Assembly: GCA_031428635.1 (NCBI GenBank) | Contig: JANPPS010000237.1 | Span: 1 to 23,098 of the forward strand | Length of the DNA: 23,098 nt | Direction of reading: 5' to 3' | Origin: JANPPS01 sp031428635 | GTDB taxonomy: Bacteria; Pseudomonadota; Alphaproteobacteria; Acetobacterales; Acetobacteraceae | In this document: one piece after another, positions 1-7,561 of the stretch | Position numbering within the stretch: the first letter of the stretch is position 1 | How the letters are laid out: each line of letters opens with the position of its first letter | Notes under the pieces: generated by a model | The model's database searches: none | The model's input: only the letters and a program-made list of their open reading frames with translations | Told to the model about the DNA's origin: nothing | Position numbers and translations under genes: made by a program

Positions 1-422
1 TTCTCACTCGGGCCAAGCGTTGCCGCGTATTCACGCAGCGCCTGCACCGTCGCGGGATTAAGATCGGACCGGTCGACCCCAAACGTGACGCGCAGGCCGG
101 AGGGCAGCGGCGACGTGCCGCCCGGCGCATCGGTCGCGACCGGAATAACGGGCGGGGTGGTTGGCCGCACGGGGACCGGCGTCGGTGGCGGCAGCGATGC
201 AATCGGCGGCGGCGTGGTGGGAACCGTGGGCAGGGGCTGGCGCGGGGCGGTAGGCCGGGGTGGCGGTTTGGGCGGGCTGGGCGCGGATGGCGTAACCGCC
301 GGCCGTGTTACGGGGCGCCGGGCCGGCTGGTTCGGTTTCAAGCTATCGAGCGCACTAGGGTTCGCGGTCGCCTGAGCCATGGCGATCCCGGGCACCAGAA
401 CGAGTAGTAGCGCCAGCTTCAA
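1..422 (-). CDS. OmpA-like peptidoglycan-binding protein with proline-rich linker (partial)
   Basis: Leftward gene whose 3' end lies outside the window; about 140 codons are visible. The proposed start is TTG at 422-420. It overlaps the stop of the upstream phosphatase gene (TTGA) and has GAGG seven bases before it. The first residues (LKLALLLVLVPGIAMAQA) form a signal peptide with a probable cut after AMA. About 75 residues follow that are extremely rich in proline and threonine. Then comes GLRVTFGVDRSDLNPATVQAL, which matches the opening of an OmpA C-terminal domain (a beta strand, then 'dL.p....L...A'). The likely role is a periplasmic or outer-membrane-linked protein that binds peptidoglycan, with the linker spanning the periplasm. 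The OmpA assignment rests on a short visible piece, so the family is probable and the exact role unknown. Confidence 0.6.
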   Translation of the reverse strand, partial: MKLALLLVLVPGIAMAQATANPSALDSLKPNQPARRPVTRPAVTPSAPSPPKPPPRPTAPRQPLPTVPTTPPPIASLPPPTPVPVRPTTPPVIPVATDAPGGTSPLPSGLRVTFGVDRSDLNPATVQALREYAATLGPSE

Positions 423-1291
423 GCTGGCGCCTCGGCCCGTTTTGGTGGCGGGCTGGCCGTGGCCGCGCGGACCCCATCGGCTACTGCTTCCAACAGGCGG
501 GCGTGCATGTGCGGGTTGGCGGCGACGACATCGTTGGCTCCTTCCAGCATCACCGTCTCGGCCCCGGTGGCGTCGGTTACGAACCCGCCCGCCTCACGCA
601 CGATCAGCATGCCGGCCGCCATGTCCCAGGGCTTCAGCCCCAGCTCCCAATACCCATCGTATCGCCCGGCCGCGACCCATGCGAGGTCGAGCGCCGCCGC
701 GCCGAACCGCCGGATACCGGCCACCTGCGGCATCAACGTGCCCAGCGTGCGTGCAAACGCCAACCGCCGGGACGCGGTCACCACCGCGAACGGAATGCCG
801 GTCGCCAGCAGCGCCGTGTTGAACTCGCGCCGGGCGGACACGCGCAGGCGCCGCTCGTTGATGAAAGCGCCGACGCCGCGCTCGGCCCAAAACATCTCGT
901 CATTCACGGGATTATAGATCATGCCCGCCTGGATTTCCGCCGATCCATCCGGCAGCCGGTGCTCAAGCGCCACCGAAATGCACCAGTGCGGAATGCCATG
1001 CAGGAAGTTGCTGGTGCCATCCAGCGGGTCGATCACCCAGCGCCAGGCCCAGTTATCGCTGCCCGACTTACCAGATTCCTCCATCAGAAAGCTGTAGCCC
1101 GGCCGCGCCTTGTTCAGTTCTTCTTTCAACGTCGCCTCGGCCCGCAAATCGGCCTGGCTGACGAAATCGCCGGGTCCTTTTACGCTGACCTGTAGCTGCT
1201 CGACTTCGGCAAAATCACGCAACAGGCGCTTGGCGGCGCGTTGGGCCGCGTTCTGCATGACCGTCATGTGGGGTGATAGGCGAAGCGCCAT
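419..1291 (-). CDS. suhB: Inositol monophosphatase family protein (SuhB-like)
   Basis: A 290-residue protein of the Mg2+-dependent inositol monophosphatase superfamily, which hydrolyses phosphate monoesters such as inositol-1-phosphate. The metal-site motifs are in order: MEES with Glu71-Glu72, WVIDPLDGTSN with Asp88 and Asp91, and PWDMAAGMLIVREAGG with Asp223. Length is typical for SuhB (about 265-290), with a slightly longer C-terminal tail rich in Ala and Pro. It starts three bases after the efp stop in the leftward operon, and its own stop overlaps the start of the OmpA-like gene. Substrate cannot be read from sequence; related enzymes also act on fructose-1,6-bisphosphate, PAP or histidinol phosphate. 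The family call is secure; the symbol is by closest resemblance. Confidence 0.88.
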   Translation of the reverse strand: MALRLSPHMTVMQNAAQRAAKRLLRDFAEVEQLQVSVKGPGDFVSQADLRAEATLKEELNKARPGYSFLMEESGKSGSDNWAWRWVIDPLDGTSNFLHGIPHWCISVALEHRLPDGSAEIQAGMIYNPVNDEMFWAERGVGAFINERRLRVSARREFNTALLATGIPFAVVTASRRLAFARTLGTLMPQVAGIRRFGAAALDLAWVAAGRYDGYWELGLKPWDMAAGMLIVREAGGFVTDATGAETVMLEGANDVVAANPHMHARLLEAVADGVRAATASPPPKRAEAPA

Positions 1292-1294
1292 GGG

Positions 1295-1861
1295 TTAGCC
1301 CTTGGCGCGTTCGACGTAGCTCGCGTCCTCGGTCCGGACGACGACGCGCTCACCGGCTTCGACGAAGGGCGGCACGCTCGTTTTCACGCCGTTGGACAGC
1401 ATGGCGGGCTTGTAGCTGCTGGTGGCCGTCTGGCCCTTTACGACCGGGTCGGCCTCGGTGATCGTCAGCACAACGGTGCTCGGCAGGCGGACGCCCACGG
1501 GCTCGTCCTCGACCATGTCGACGGTGATCGTCATGTTGTCCTGCAAAAAAGCGGCCTGCTCGCCCAGTAGACCGAGCGGGATTATCGTTTGCTCGAACGT
1601 GACGGGGTCCATCAGCACGATGTTGGTGTCTTCGGTGTAGGAGTAGGTGAACTCCTTTTCCGACGTCTCCAGCCGTTCCACGGTATCGGCGGTGCGCCAA
1701 CGCTCGTTCGTCTTGTTGCCGGTGCGAAGATTTCGCATCTCCACTTGGATAAACGCGCCACCCTTGCCCGGCGTGATGATCTGTTGTTTCAGCACTGTCC
1801 AGCGGCCGCCGCCATGGTCGAGTACCTGTCCGGCGCGGATAAGGTTGGCCTGCTGCTTCAT
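1295..1861 (-). CDS. efp: Translation elongation factor P
   Basis: EF-P binds between the P and E sites of the ribosome and relieves stalling on polyproline stretches. The 188-residue length matches the family. The modifiable lysine is Lys33 in ITPGKGGAF, equivalent to E. coli Lys34, so this is the lysylated type of EF-P. An N-terminal KOW-like domain is followed by two OB-like domains, ending in the normal EF-P C-terminal region. The ATG at 1861-1859 is chosen because the family's N-terminus begins there; the open frame runs further upstream, but only as the out-of-frame shadow of epmB. It lies 40 bases downstream of epmB, which supports the lysine modification. The proline-rich OmpA-like protein encoded two genes downstream would be a natural EF-P client (inference). 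Confidence 0.96.
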   Translation of the reverse strand: MKQQANLIRAGQVLDHGGGRWTVLKQQIITPGKGGAFIQVEMRNLRTGNKTNERWRTADTVERLETSEKEFTYSYTEDTNIVLMDPVTFEQTIIPLGLLGEQAAFLQDNMTITVDMVEDEPVGVRLPSTVVLTITEADPVVKGQTATSSYKPAMLSNGVKTSVPPFVEAGERVVVRTEDASYVERAKG

Positions 1862-1901
1862 CGATAAAGACCCAAGTTTCTGACAGATATATGACCCGCT
1901 T

Positions 1902-2909
1902 CTACTCCGCGGGGTACGGGTGGGGCAAGCCGCCGGGGTCATGCACCACGCCGGGGCCGAGGTAGCTGGGTCCGGCCGGGACCTTGCCATGGCCACCCGG
2001 TATGTCGATGACATAGGTGGGCCACGCGAGACCGGTGAGACGCCCCCGTAAAGCGCGTAGGATGGCCTGGCCCTCGGCGACCGGAACCGCGAACCGCGCT
2101 GTGCCGGGCGCCGGGTCGAGTTGATGCAGGTAGTACGGCTTAACCCGGGCGCGAAGCAGGGCGCGGAACAGGGCGGCCAGTGCATCGGCCGAGTCGTTCA
2201 CACCCCGTAGCAACACGGATTGCGACAAAAGTGGCACTCCGGCGGCCCGGATCGCATCCAGCGCCGTCACCGCGCCCGGTGTCAGCTCGTCCGCATGGTT
2301 CACGTGCACAACCATCCAGACCGGCGCGGCGCTGATTAACGAGGCGGCCAGGGCGCCCGTCACGCGGGCGGGGTCGGCCACGGGCACGCGGGTGTGGATG
2401 CGAATGAGTTCGATATGCGGAATGGTATTAAGCTCCGCAACGATCGATGCCAGCCGCCGTGGCGAGAGCATCAGTGGATCGCCGCCGGTTAGGATCACCT
2501 CCCGCACGGCCGGATGGGCGCGCAGCCAGTCATAGGCTGCCAATAGCTGCGCGTCGGTCAGTAGGCCGCCATCGGGGCCGACATGTTCGCGCCGGAAACA
2601 GAACCGGCAATAGGTCGGGCAGATCAGCAGCGGCTTTAGCAATGCGCGATCGGCGTAGCGGTGGACGATGCCGGGCACGGGGGACAGGCGGTCATCGCCG
2701 ATCGGGTCGGGATGCTCATGCGGGGCGGTCAGCAACTCGTCCGGATGCGGGATGAATTGGCGGCCGATCGGTCCGTCCGGGTCGTGTATCAGGGCACGTA
2801 ACGCGTCGGGTATCAGCACGGCGTAGCGGTCGCCCACGGCGTCGAGCGCGGCGCGCATGTCCGGCGGTGCCAGCCCGGCCGCGATTACTCCGGCGGCGTC
2901 CCGTATCAT
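1902..2909 (-). CDS. epmB: EF-P beta-lysylation protein EpmB (lysine 2,3-aminomutase family, radical SAM)
   Basis: A 335-residue member of the KamA/YjeK family. In enterobacteria EpmB converts (S)-alpha-lysine to (R)-beta-lysine, which EpmA attaches to EF-P. The radical SAM cluster motif CPTYCRFC gives Cys97, Cys101 and Cys104 (CX3CX2C). GGDP follows at 142-145 and the pyridoxal phosphate lysine is in PGGHGKV (Lys309). The protein is shorter than true lysine 2,3-aminomutases (over 400 residues) and close to E. coli EpmB (342). Its ATG overlaps the stop of the upstream GNAT gene as ATGA, and efp follows directly. These point to EF-P modification rather than lysine catabolism. The partner ligase EpmA is not in this window. 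Confidence 0.92.
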   Translation of the reverse strand: MIRDAAGVIAAGLAPPDMRAALDAVGDRYAVLIPDALRALIHDPDGPIGRQFIPHPDELLTAPHEHPDPIGDDRLSPVPGIVHRYADRALLKPLLICPTYCRFCFRREHVGPDGGLLTDAQLLAAYDWLRAHPAVREVILTGGDPLMLSPRRLASIVAELNTIPHIELIRIHTRVPVADPARVTGALAASLISAAPVWMVVHVNHADELTPGAVTALDAIRAAGVPLLSQSVLLRGVNDSADALAALFRALLRARVKPYYLHQLDPAPGTARFAVPVAEGQAILRALRGRLTGLAWPTYVIDIPGGHGKVPAGPSYLGPGVVHDPGGLPHPYPAE

Positions 2910-3376
2910 GCGGCGGCGCGCAGGTAGCGGACCGTCTTGGCGCCACCGTGTATGCGGGCGGTGCCGATCGGCACGAAGCCGAGGGAGGCGTGCAGCGCGT
3001 CGGACGCTGGGTTGGGCGGGTCGCTATTCACCTCACACAGCACCTGCGTATGCCCGGCCGCACGCGCCGCGGCGAACAAGTCGGCGTACATTTTCCGGGC
3101 CAGACCCCGGCCGCGGGCCGCCTGTGCCACCACCAGCCGGTCGACATAGATAAATCGATCGTGCCGCGCCCGATGCCAGGCAAAGTTGGGGCTGCCGTAC
3201 TCGGCGGTTTGATCCAGGGCGATCAGAAATGCTTCGGCAGGCGGCTCGATCACGGCCTGAAATGCCTGGTCGACCAGCGACCGTAACTGACCGGCATCGA
3301 GCAACGATAGCTCGGTTGAATGGGCGTTATTCAGGACCAATGCGGCGTCGAGGTGCCCAGGTTCGATCGGTATCAC
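2906..3376 (-). CDS. GNAT family N-acetyltransferase (COG3818-like)
   Basis: A 156-residue GNAT-fold protein. The acetyl-CoA pyrophosphate-binding motif A is visible as VAQAARGRGLARKMYADL (about residues 81-98), preceded by the beta strand RFIYVDRLVV. The C-terminal part has NSDPPNPASDALHASLGF and then HGGAKTVRYL, a pattern I associate with the COG3818 type of predicted acetyltransferase. The start is GTG at 3376-3374, overlapping the serB stop (GTGA), and the gene's stop overlaps the epmB start (ATGA), so it is translationally coupled on both sides. Substrate is unknown. Its position between serB and epmB could mean an amino acid or protein substrate, but this is only context. Confidence 0.85.
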   Translation of the reverse strand: MIPIEPGHLDAALVLNNAHSTELSLLDAGQLRSLVDQAFQAVIEPPAEAFLIALDQTAEYGSPNFAWHRARHDRFIYVDRLVVAQAARGRGLARKMYADLFAAARAAGHTQVLCEVNSDPPNPASDALHASLGFVPIGTARIHGGAKTVRYLRAAA

Positions 3377-4227
3377 GCGACGAACTCGGCCGCGTGGTAC
3401 CCCTGCAGAAACAGCAGCGCGCGCAGGTTGCAGTACTCGATGCGCACGCGGGCAGCGGCGGCGGTGATGGGCTTGGCGTGATAGGCAACGCCGAGCCCGG
3501 CCGTTTGGATCATCGCCAGGTCGTTGGCACCGTCCCCCACGGCCAGGGCGTCGTCTGCGGTTAGCCCATGCTCAGCCGCCAGGGCCAGCAGAGTGGTGCG
3601 CTTGGCGTCGCGGTCCAGTATCGGCTCGGCGACCGTGCCGGTCAGGGTGGTGCCGTCGTGATCGAGCGTATTCGCGTGGTGGCGATCGAACCCGACCTGC
3701 TGTGCGACCCGATCTGTGAACCAGGTAAATCCGCCCGATACCAGCGCCGTCACCGCGCCGTGCGCCCGCATTGTCCGCACAAGCTCGATAGCGCCCGGCA
3801 TCAGCGCGGTGCGGCCCCAGGTGGCGTCCAGCGCCGACACGGATAGGCCACGCAACATTGCCACGCGTTCCTGCAGCGCGGTGGCGAAGTCGATCTCACC
3901 GGCCATGCTGCGGCGTGTGATGGCAGCGACGGCGGCACCAACACCGGCATGGTCGGCGAGTTCGTCCAGCGTCTCCGACGTTACGATAGTGCTGTCCATG
4001 TCGGCAATCAGCAGGCGTTTGCGGCGATTGGCGGCCGGTAGGATCGCCCAGTCCACGGCATGTCCGGCCAGAATCTCGGCCAAGTCGATTACCGCAGGGC
4101 AGGGGATGTCCACGGCCTCATCCGGCGACAGCACGTCGGGCGCACCGCCCGCCACCGCGTCCCGCGCCCGGGCAACCAACGCGTGGCCGATGCCGTCGCG
4201 TGCAATCAGCGTCAGGACGTGCTGCAT
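3373..4227 (-). CDS. serB: Phosphoserine phosphatase SerB
   Basis: Final step of serine synthesis: dephosphorylation of O-phosphoserine by a HAD-superfamily enzyme. The 284-residue protein has the nucleophile motif ADMDST (Asp76, Asp78), motif II SGG (Ser164), motif III lysine in DRDAKR (Lys209) and motif IV GDGANDLAMI (231-240). The N-terminal 70 residues form a short ACT-like regulatory region. The chosen start is ATG at 4227-4225, giving MQHVLTLIAR; the frame stays open upstream but only across the divergent miaA gene. The gene heads a leftward operon and faces miaA, with 26 bases between the starts. That arrangement is common in Alphaproteobacteria. Confidence 0.95.
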   Translation of the reverse strand: MQHVLTLIARDGIGHALVARARDAVAGGAPDVLSPDEAVDIPCPAVIDLAEILAGHAVDWAILPAANRRKRLLIADMDSTIVTSETLDELADHAGVGAAVAAITRRSMAGEIDFATALQERVAMLRGLSVSALDATWGRTALMPGAIELVRTMRAHGAVTALVSGGFTWFTDRVAQQVGFDRHHANTLDHDGTTLTGTVAEPILDRDAKRTTLLALAAEHGLTADDALAVGDGANDLAMIQTAGLGVAYHAKPITAAAARVRIEYCNLRALLFLQGYHAAEFVA

Positions 4228-4253
4228 CGCCGTGTGATGGCAGGGGACGCGTG

Positions 4254-5186
4254 ATGGAGCAAGGGACGGCACTGATTGTCGCCGGGCCGACCTGCAGCGG
4301 TAAGTCGGCGTTGGCGCTGGATCTGGCCGAGCGATTGGGCGGCACGGTTGTGAATGCCGATAGTATGCAGGTGTACCGTGAGTTGCCTGTGCTGACCGCG
4401 CAGCCGACGGCCGAGGAACGGGCGCGGGTACCGCACCTTCTATACGGTGTCCGCCCAGCGACGGAACCTGGCGACGCGGCATGGTGGCGACGCGCGGCGC
4501 TGGATGCCATGGCAGCGGTCGAGCGGCCGATACTATGCGGTGGCACCGGCCTGTATTTATCCGCACTCACCCAGGGCATCGCAGACATCCCGCCCCCCGA
4601 CCCGACTGCCCGAGCCGAAGCGCGCGCGCTACTGGAGGAGCTGGGTGCGCCCGGGCTGTATGCCCGGCTTTTGGCCGCCGATCCCGACACCGCCACCGGC
4701 CTGCGCCCCAGCGACGGGCAGCGCATCGCCCGCGCATGGGAGGTGTGGCGCAGCACCGGGCGTGGCCTTCGCGCCTGGCAGAGCGTGCGCACGCCGCCCG
4801 CGCCGTGGTGGTTCCGCATGATACTGCTCGACCCACCGCGGGACGTGCTGCGCCAGGCGATCGCCACGCGGTTCGACGCAATGCTGGCTGCGGGCGCGCT
4901 GGAGGAGGTCGTGGCCGTCCGTCACCTCGATCGCGCGCTGCCGGCGATGCGCGCGCACGGGGTAGTGGAGTTGCTGGAGTACCTGGACGGCCGGGCGACA
5001 CTGACCGAGGCCGGGGCGCGCACAACGCTGGTAACGGGCCAGTACACGAAGCAGCAGGCGACGTGGTTTCGCAACCGCCGCGTGGTCGACCCGGCAGATT
5101 TGCATGTGATCTATGCGCGAAACGAGGGTCTGGCGCAATCTTCGCAAAGTTTAGGTGCTGATTTTTGGAGTTTCGTTCGTAAGTAA
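4254..5186 (+). CDS. miaA: tRNA dimethylallyltransferase MiaA
   Basis: Transfers the dimethylallyl group to A37 of tRNAs that read UNN codons. The 310-residue protein opens with the P-loop GPTCSGKS (11-18), then NADSMQVYR (34-42) and GGTGLYL (96-102), all MiaA hallmarks. The C-terminal half has the KQQATWFRNR helix found near the end of the family. The ATG at 4254 is preferred because AGGGG lies seven bases before it. A GTG three bases upstream and a more distant open start that would overlap serB are less likely. The P-loop has Cys14 where Ala is more usual (GPTASGK), a mild substitution. The gene ends 50 bases before ilvB. Confidence 0.95.
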   Translation: MEQGTALIVAGPTCSGKSALALDLAERLGGTVVNADSMQVYRELPVLTAQPTAEERARVPHLLYGVRPATEPGDAAWWRRAALDAMAAVERPILCGGTGLYLSALTQGIADIPPPDPTARAEARALLEELGAPGLYARLLAADPDTATGLRPSDGQRIARAWEVWRSTGRGLRAWQSVRTPPAPWWFRMILLDPPRDVLRQAIATRFDAMLAAGALEEVVAVRHLDRALPAMRAHGVVELLEYLDGRATLTEAGARTTLVTGQYTKQQATWFRNRRVVDPADLHVIYARNEGLAQSSQSLGADFWSFVRK

Positions 5187-5236
5187 ACTTGACGGCGCAT
5201 GGCATCAGTGCGACCACGCCGGCCTAGGAGCGACCC

Positions 5237-7024
5237 ATGAACGAGATCACCACGCAATCCGGTGCCGAGACCCTACTGCGCGCGCTGCGCGACGAGGAAG
5301 TTGAGGTCGTATTCGGATACCCGGGCGGCGCAGTCTTGCCGATCTATGACGCGCTGTATCAGCAAAACAGCATTCGCCACATATTGGTGCGGCACGAACA
5401 GGCAGCCGTACATGCGGCAGAGGGTTATGCCCGCAGCACCGGGCGCGTCGGCGTCGTGCTGGTGACGAGCGGCCCCGGTGCCACCAACGCCGTCACAGGC
5501 CTGGTGGATGCTTTGATGGATAGCATTCCGTTGGTGTGTCTGACGGGTCAGGTACCAACCCACCTGATCGGTAACGATGCGTTTCAGGAGGCCGATACCA
5601 CCGGCATCACCCGGCCGGCGACGAAGCACAACTACTTGGTCAAGCGGTCCGAGGACCTGGCGCGCGTGGTGCACGAGGCATTTTTCGTCGCCCGCAGCGG
5701 TCGGCCCGGCCCGGTTGTAATCGACCTGCCTAAGGATATTCTTATCACTCCGGCGCCCTATTTCCCGGCCGCGGAGGGCCCGCATCGCAGCTACCGCCCA
5801 ATCACTGTGCCAGATCCCGCGCAGATTGCGGCAGCGGTTAAGCTGCTACGGAGTGCTAAACGGCCGATCGTGTACTCGGGCGGCGGCGTCATCAACTCGG
5901 GCGATGCGGCCAGTGCGGCGTTGATCGCGTTCGTGCGGGCGACGGGCATGCCGTGTACCAGCACGCTAATGGGGTTGGGCGGCTATCCCAGCAACGATCC
6001 GCAATTCCTGGGTATGCTCGGCATGCATGGGACGTACGAGGCCAACATGGCCATGCATGGCTGCGACGTGATGCTCAACATCGGCGCGCGGTTCGATGAC
6101 CGGGTAACGGGGCGGCTGAATGCGTTCAGCCCGGATTCGAAGAAGATCCACTGCGATATCGATCCCAGCAGCATCAACAAGAACGTGGCTGTCGACGTGC
6201 CGGTCGTTGGGGACGCAGGCCTGATCATGCAGGCAATGCTGGCCGCATGGAACGACTCGGGTGCCACCCCGCCGTCGCTGGCGCAATGGTGGCAGCAGAT
6301 CGACACGTGGCGTGAGCAAAAGAGCCTGGCGTTCAACCAGGACCACGCACCGGCATCGGTCATCAAGCCGCAATACGCCATCCAGCGGCTGTATGAACTG
6401 ACGCGCGAGCACGAGCAGGCTACCGGGCGCGATACCTACATTTCGACCGAGGTCGGCCAGCACCAGATGTGGGCGGCGCAGTACTTCCGCTTCGATCAGC
6501 CGAACCGTTGGATGACGTCGGGCGGCCTCGGCACCATGGGTTACGGCCTACCCGCCGCGATGGGTACGCAGATCGCCCATCCCGACGCGCTGGTGATCGA
6601 CATCGCCGGGGAAGCCAGCATACTGATGAATATTCAGGAGCTGAGTACGCTCGCGCAGTACCGGCTACCGGTGAAAGTGTTCATCCTCAACAACCAGTAT
6701 ATGGGCATGGTCCGCCAATGGCAGGAGTTGCTGCACGGCAGCCGGTATAGCGAAAGCTATTCGGAGGCGCTGCCGGACTTTGTGAAACTGGCCGAGGCAT
6801 TTCAGGGCGTCGGCCTACGCGCAACCTGCGTGGGCGAGTTGGATAACGTGATTCGCACGATGATGGCGACGGATAAGTTCGTCGTGGCCGACATCTGTGT
6901 CGATCAAAAGGAAAATGTGTTCCCGATGATCCCGTCCGGTGCCGCGCATAACGAGATGATACTGGGCCCAGCACAGGCCGGTCGTACGGCGTCTGTGACC
7001 GATGAGGGATTGTTGCTGGTATGA
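5237..7024 (+). CDS. ilvB: Acetolactate synthase large (catalytic) subunit
   Basis: The thiamine diphosphate and FAD enzyme that condenses two pyruvates to acetolactate, or pyruvate and 2-oxobutyrate to acetohydroxybutyrate, the first common step to valine, leucine and isoleucine. It is 595 residues, typical length. The N-terminal domain has GYPGGAVLPIYDAL and the catalytic Glu54 in VRHEQAAVHAAEGYAR. The C-terminal cofactor motif is IDIAGEASILMNIQEL, ending at NN about 28 residues on; Glu459 replaces the usual Asp of GDG, which I recognise as a common alphaproteobacterial form. AGGAG lies about eight bases before the ATG. The stop overlaps the ilvN start as ATGA. The symbol could equally be ilvI or ilvG. 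Confidence 0.96.
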   Translation: MNEITTQSGAETLLRALRDEEVEVVFGYPGGAVLPIYDALYQQNSIRHILVRHEQAAVHAAEGYARSTGRVGVVLVTSGPGATNAVTGLVDALMDSIPLVCLTGQVPTHLIGNDAFQEADTTGITRPATKHNYLVKRSEDLARVVHEAFFVARSGRPGPVVIDLPKDILITPAPYFPAAEGPHRSYRPITVPDPAQIAAAVKLLRSAKRPIVYSGGGVINSGDAASAALIAFVRATGMPCTSTLMGLGGYPSNDPQFLGMLGMHGTYEANMAMHGCDVMLNIGARFDDRVTGRLNAFSPDSKKIHCDIDPSSINKNVAVDVPVVGDAGLIMQAMLAAWNDSGATPPSLAQWWQQIDTWREQKSLAFNQDHAPASVIKPQYAIQRLYELTREHEQATGRDTYISTEVGQHQMWAAQYFRFDQPNRWMTSGGLGTMGYGLPAAMGTQIAHPDALVIDIAGEASILMNIQELSTLAQYRLPVKVFILNNQYMGMVRQWQELLHGSRYSESYSEALPDFVKLAEAFQGVGLRATCVGELDNVIRTMMATDKFVVADICVDQKENVFPMIPSGAAHNEMILGPAQAGRTASVTDEGLLLV

Positions 7025-7533
7025 CTGTTGTCCAGGGCGCTATCCGGTCGGCCACAATATCCGTGCTGGTCGAGAACGAGAGCGGCGTGCTGGCGCGGGT
7101 CATCGGCCTGTTTGCCGGGCGGGGCTACAACATCGACAGCCTGACGGTGGCGGCGGTGGATCAACAGGGCCGTAGCCGGATCAACGTCGTGACCAGCGGA
7201 ACGGAGATGGTGATCGAGCAGATCAAGGCGCAGCTCGACCGCCTGGTGCCGGTCTACCGGGTCGCCGATCTGTCGGGGCAGGGCCCACATCTGTCGCGCG
7301 AATTGGCAATGGTAAAGGTTGTCAGCCACGGGCAAGACCGAACGGAGGCGCTGCGGCTAGCTGACGCGTTCCGGGCGCGGGTGATCGACGCCACGCCATC
7401 CAGCCTGGTTTTTGAAGTAACGGGCGGGCCCGATAAGCTCGACGCATTTATTGAACTCATGCGGCCGATCGGATTAGCGGAGGTGTCGCGATCCGGCATC
7501 GCCGCCATCGCCAGGGGTCCGTCGACGCTTTAA
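7021..7533 (+). CDS. ilvN: Acetolactate synthase small (regulatory) subunit
   Basis: The regulatory partner of the catalytic subunit, which raises its activity and gives valine feedback inhibition. The 170 residues fit the IlvN/IlvH size. An N-terminal ACT domain begins ISVLVENESGVLARVIGLF and continues with GRGYNIDSLTV, the family's most conserved stretch. A second domain starts near ELAMVKV and holds the typical ALRLADAFRARVIDATP. The ATG overlaps the ilvB stop by four bases, so equal synthesis by translational coupling is expected. ilvC follows after 28 bases. The symbol ilvH would also be acceptable. Confidence 0.95.
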   Translation: MTVVQGAIRSATISVLVENESGVLARVIGLFAGRGYNIDSLTVAAVDQQGRSRINVVTSGTEMVIEQIKAQLDRLVPVYRVADLSGQGPHLSRELAMVKVVSHGQDRTEALRLADAFRARVIDATPSSLVFEVTGGPDKLDAFIELMRPIGLAEVSRSGIAAIARGPSTL

Positions 7534-7561
7534 GAGACTGCTTTTCAACAAAGGAAGACCC

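Noticed and set aside
85..375. Glycine-rich 96-residue ORF on the plus strand
   Set aside because: It is the reverse complement of the proline-rich linker of the OmpA-like gene.
1862..2185. Long N-terminal extension in frame with EF-P
   Set aside because: It lies antiphase inside epmB, is low in family similarity and would add 108 residues to a protein whose normal start is at 1861.
4228..4566. N-terminal extension of SerB
   Set aside because: It runs through the opposite-strand miaA gene and lacks SerB similarity; the family start fits ATG 4227.
5189..5217. TTGACG as a -35 box for ilvB
   Set aside because: No acceptable -10 box at 16-18 bases; it could only be a weak or non-standard promoter.
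6595..6640. GEA in place of the GDG thiamine diphosphate motif of IlvB
   Set aside because: This form is one I recognise from other alphaproteobacterial acetolactate synthases, so it is not a sign of lost function.
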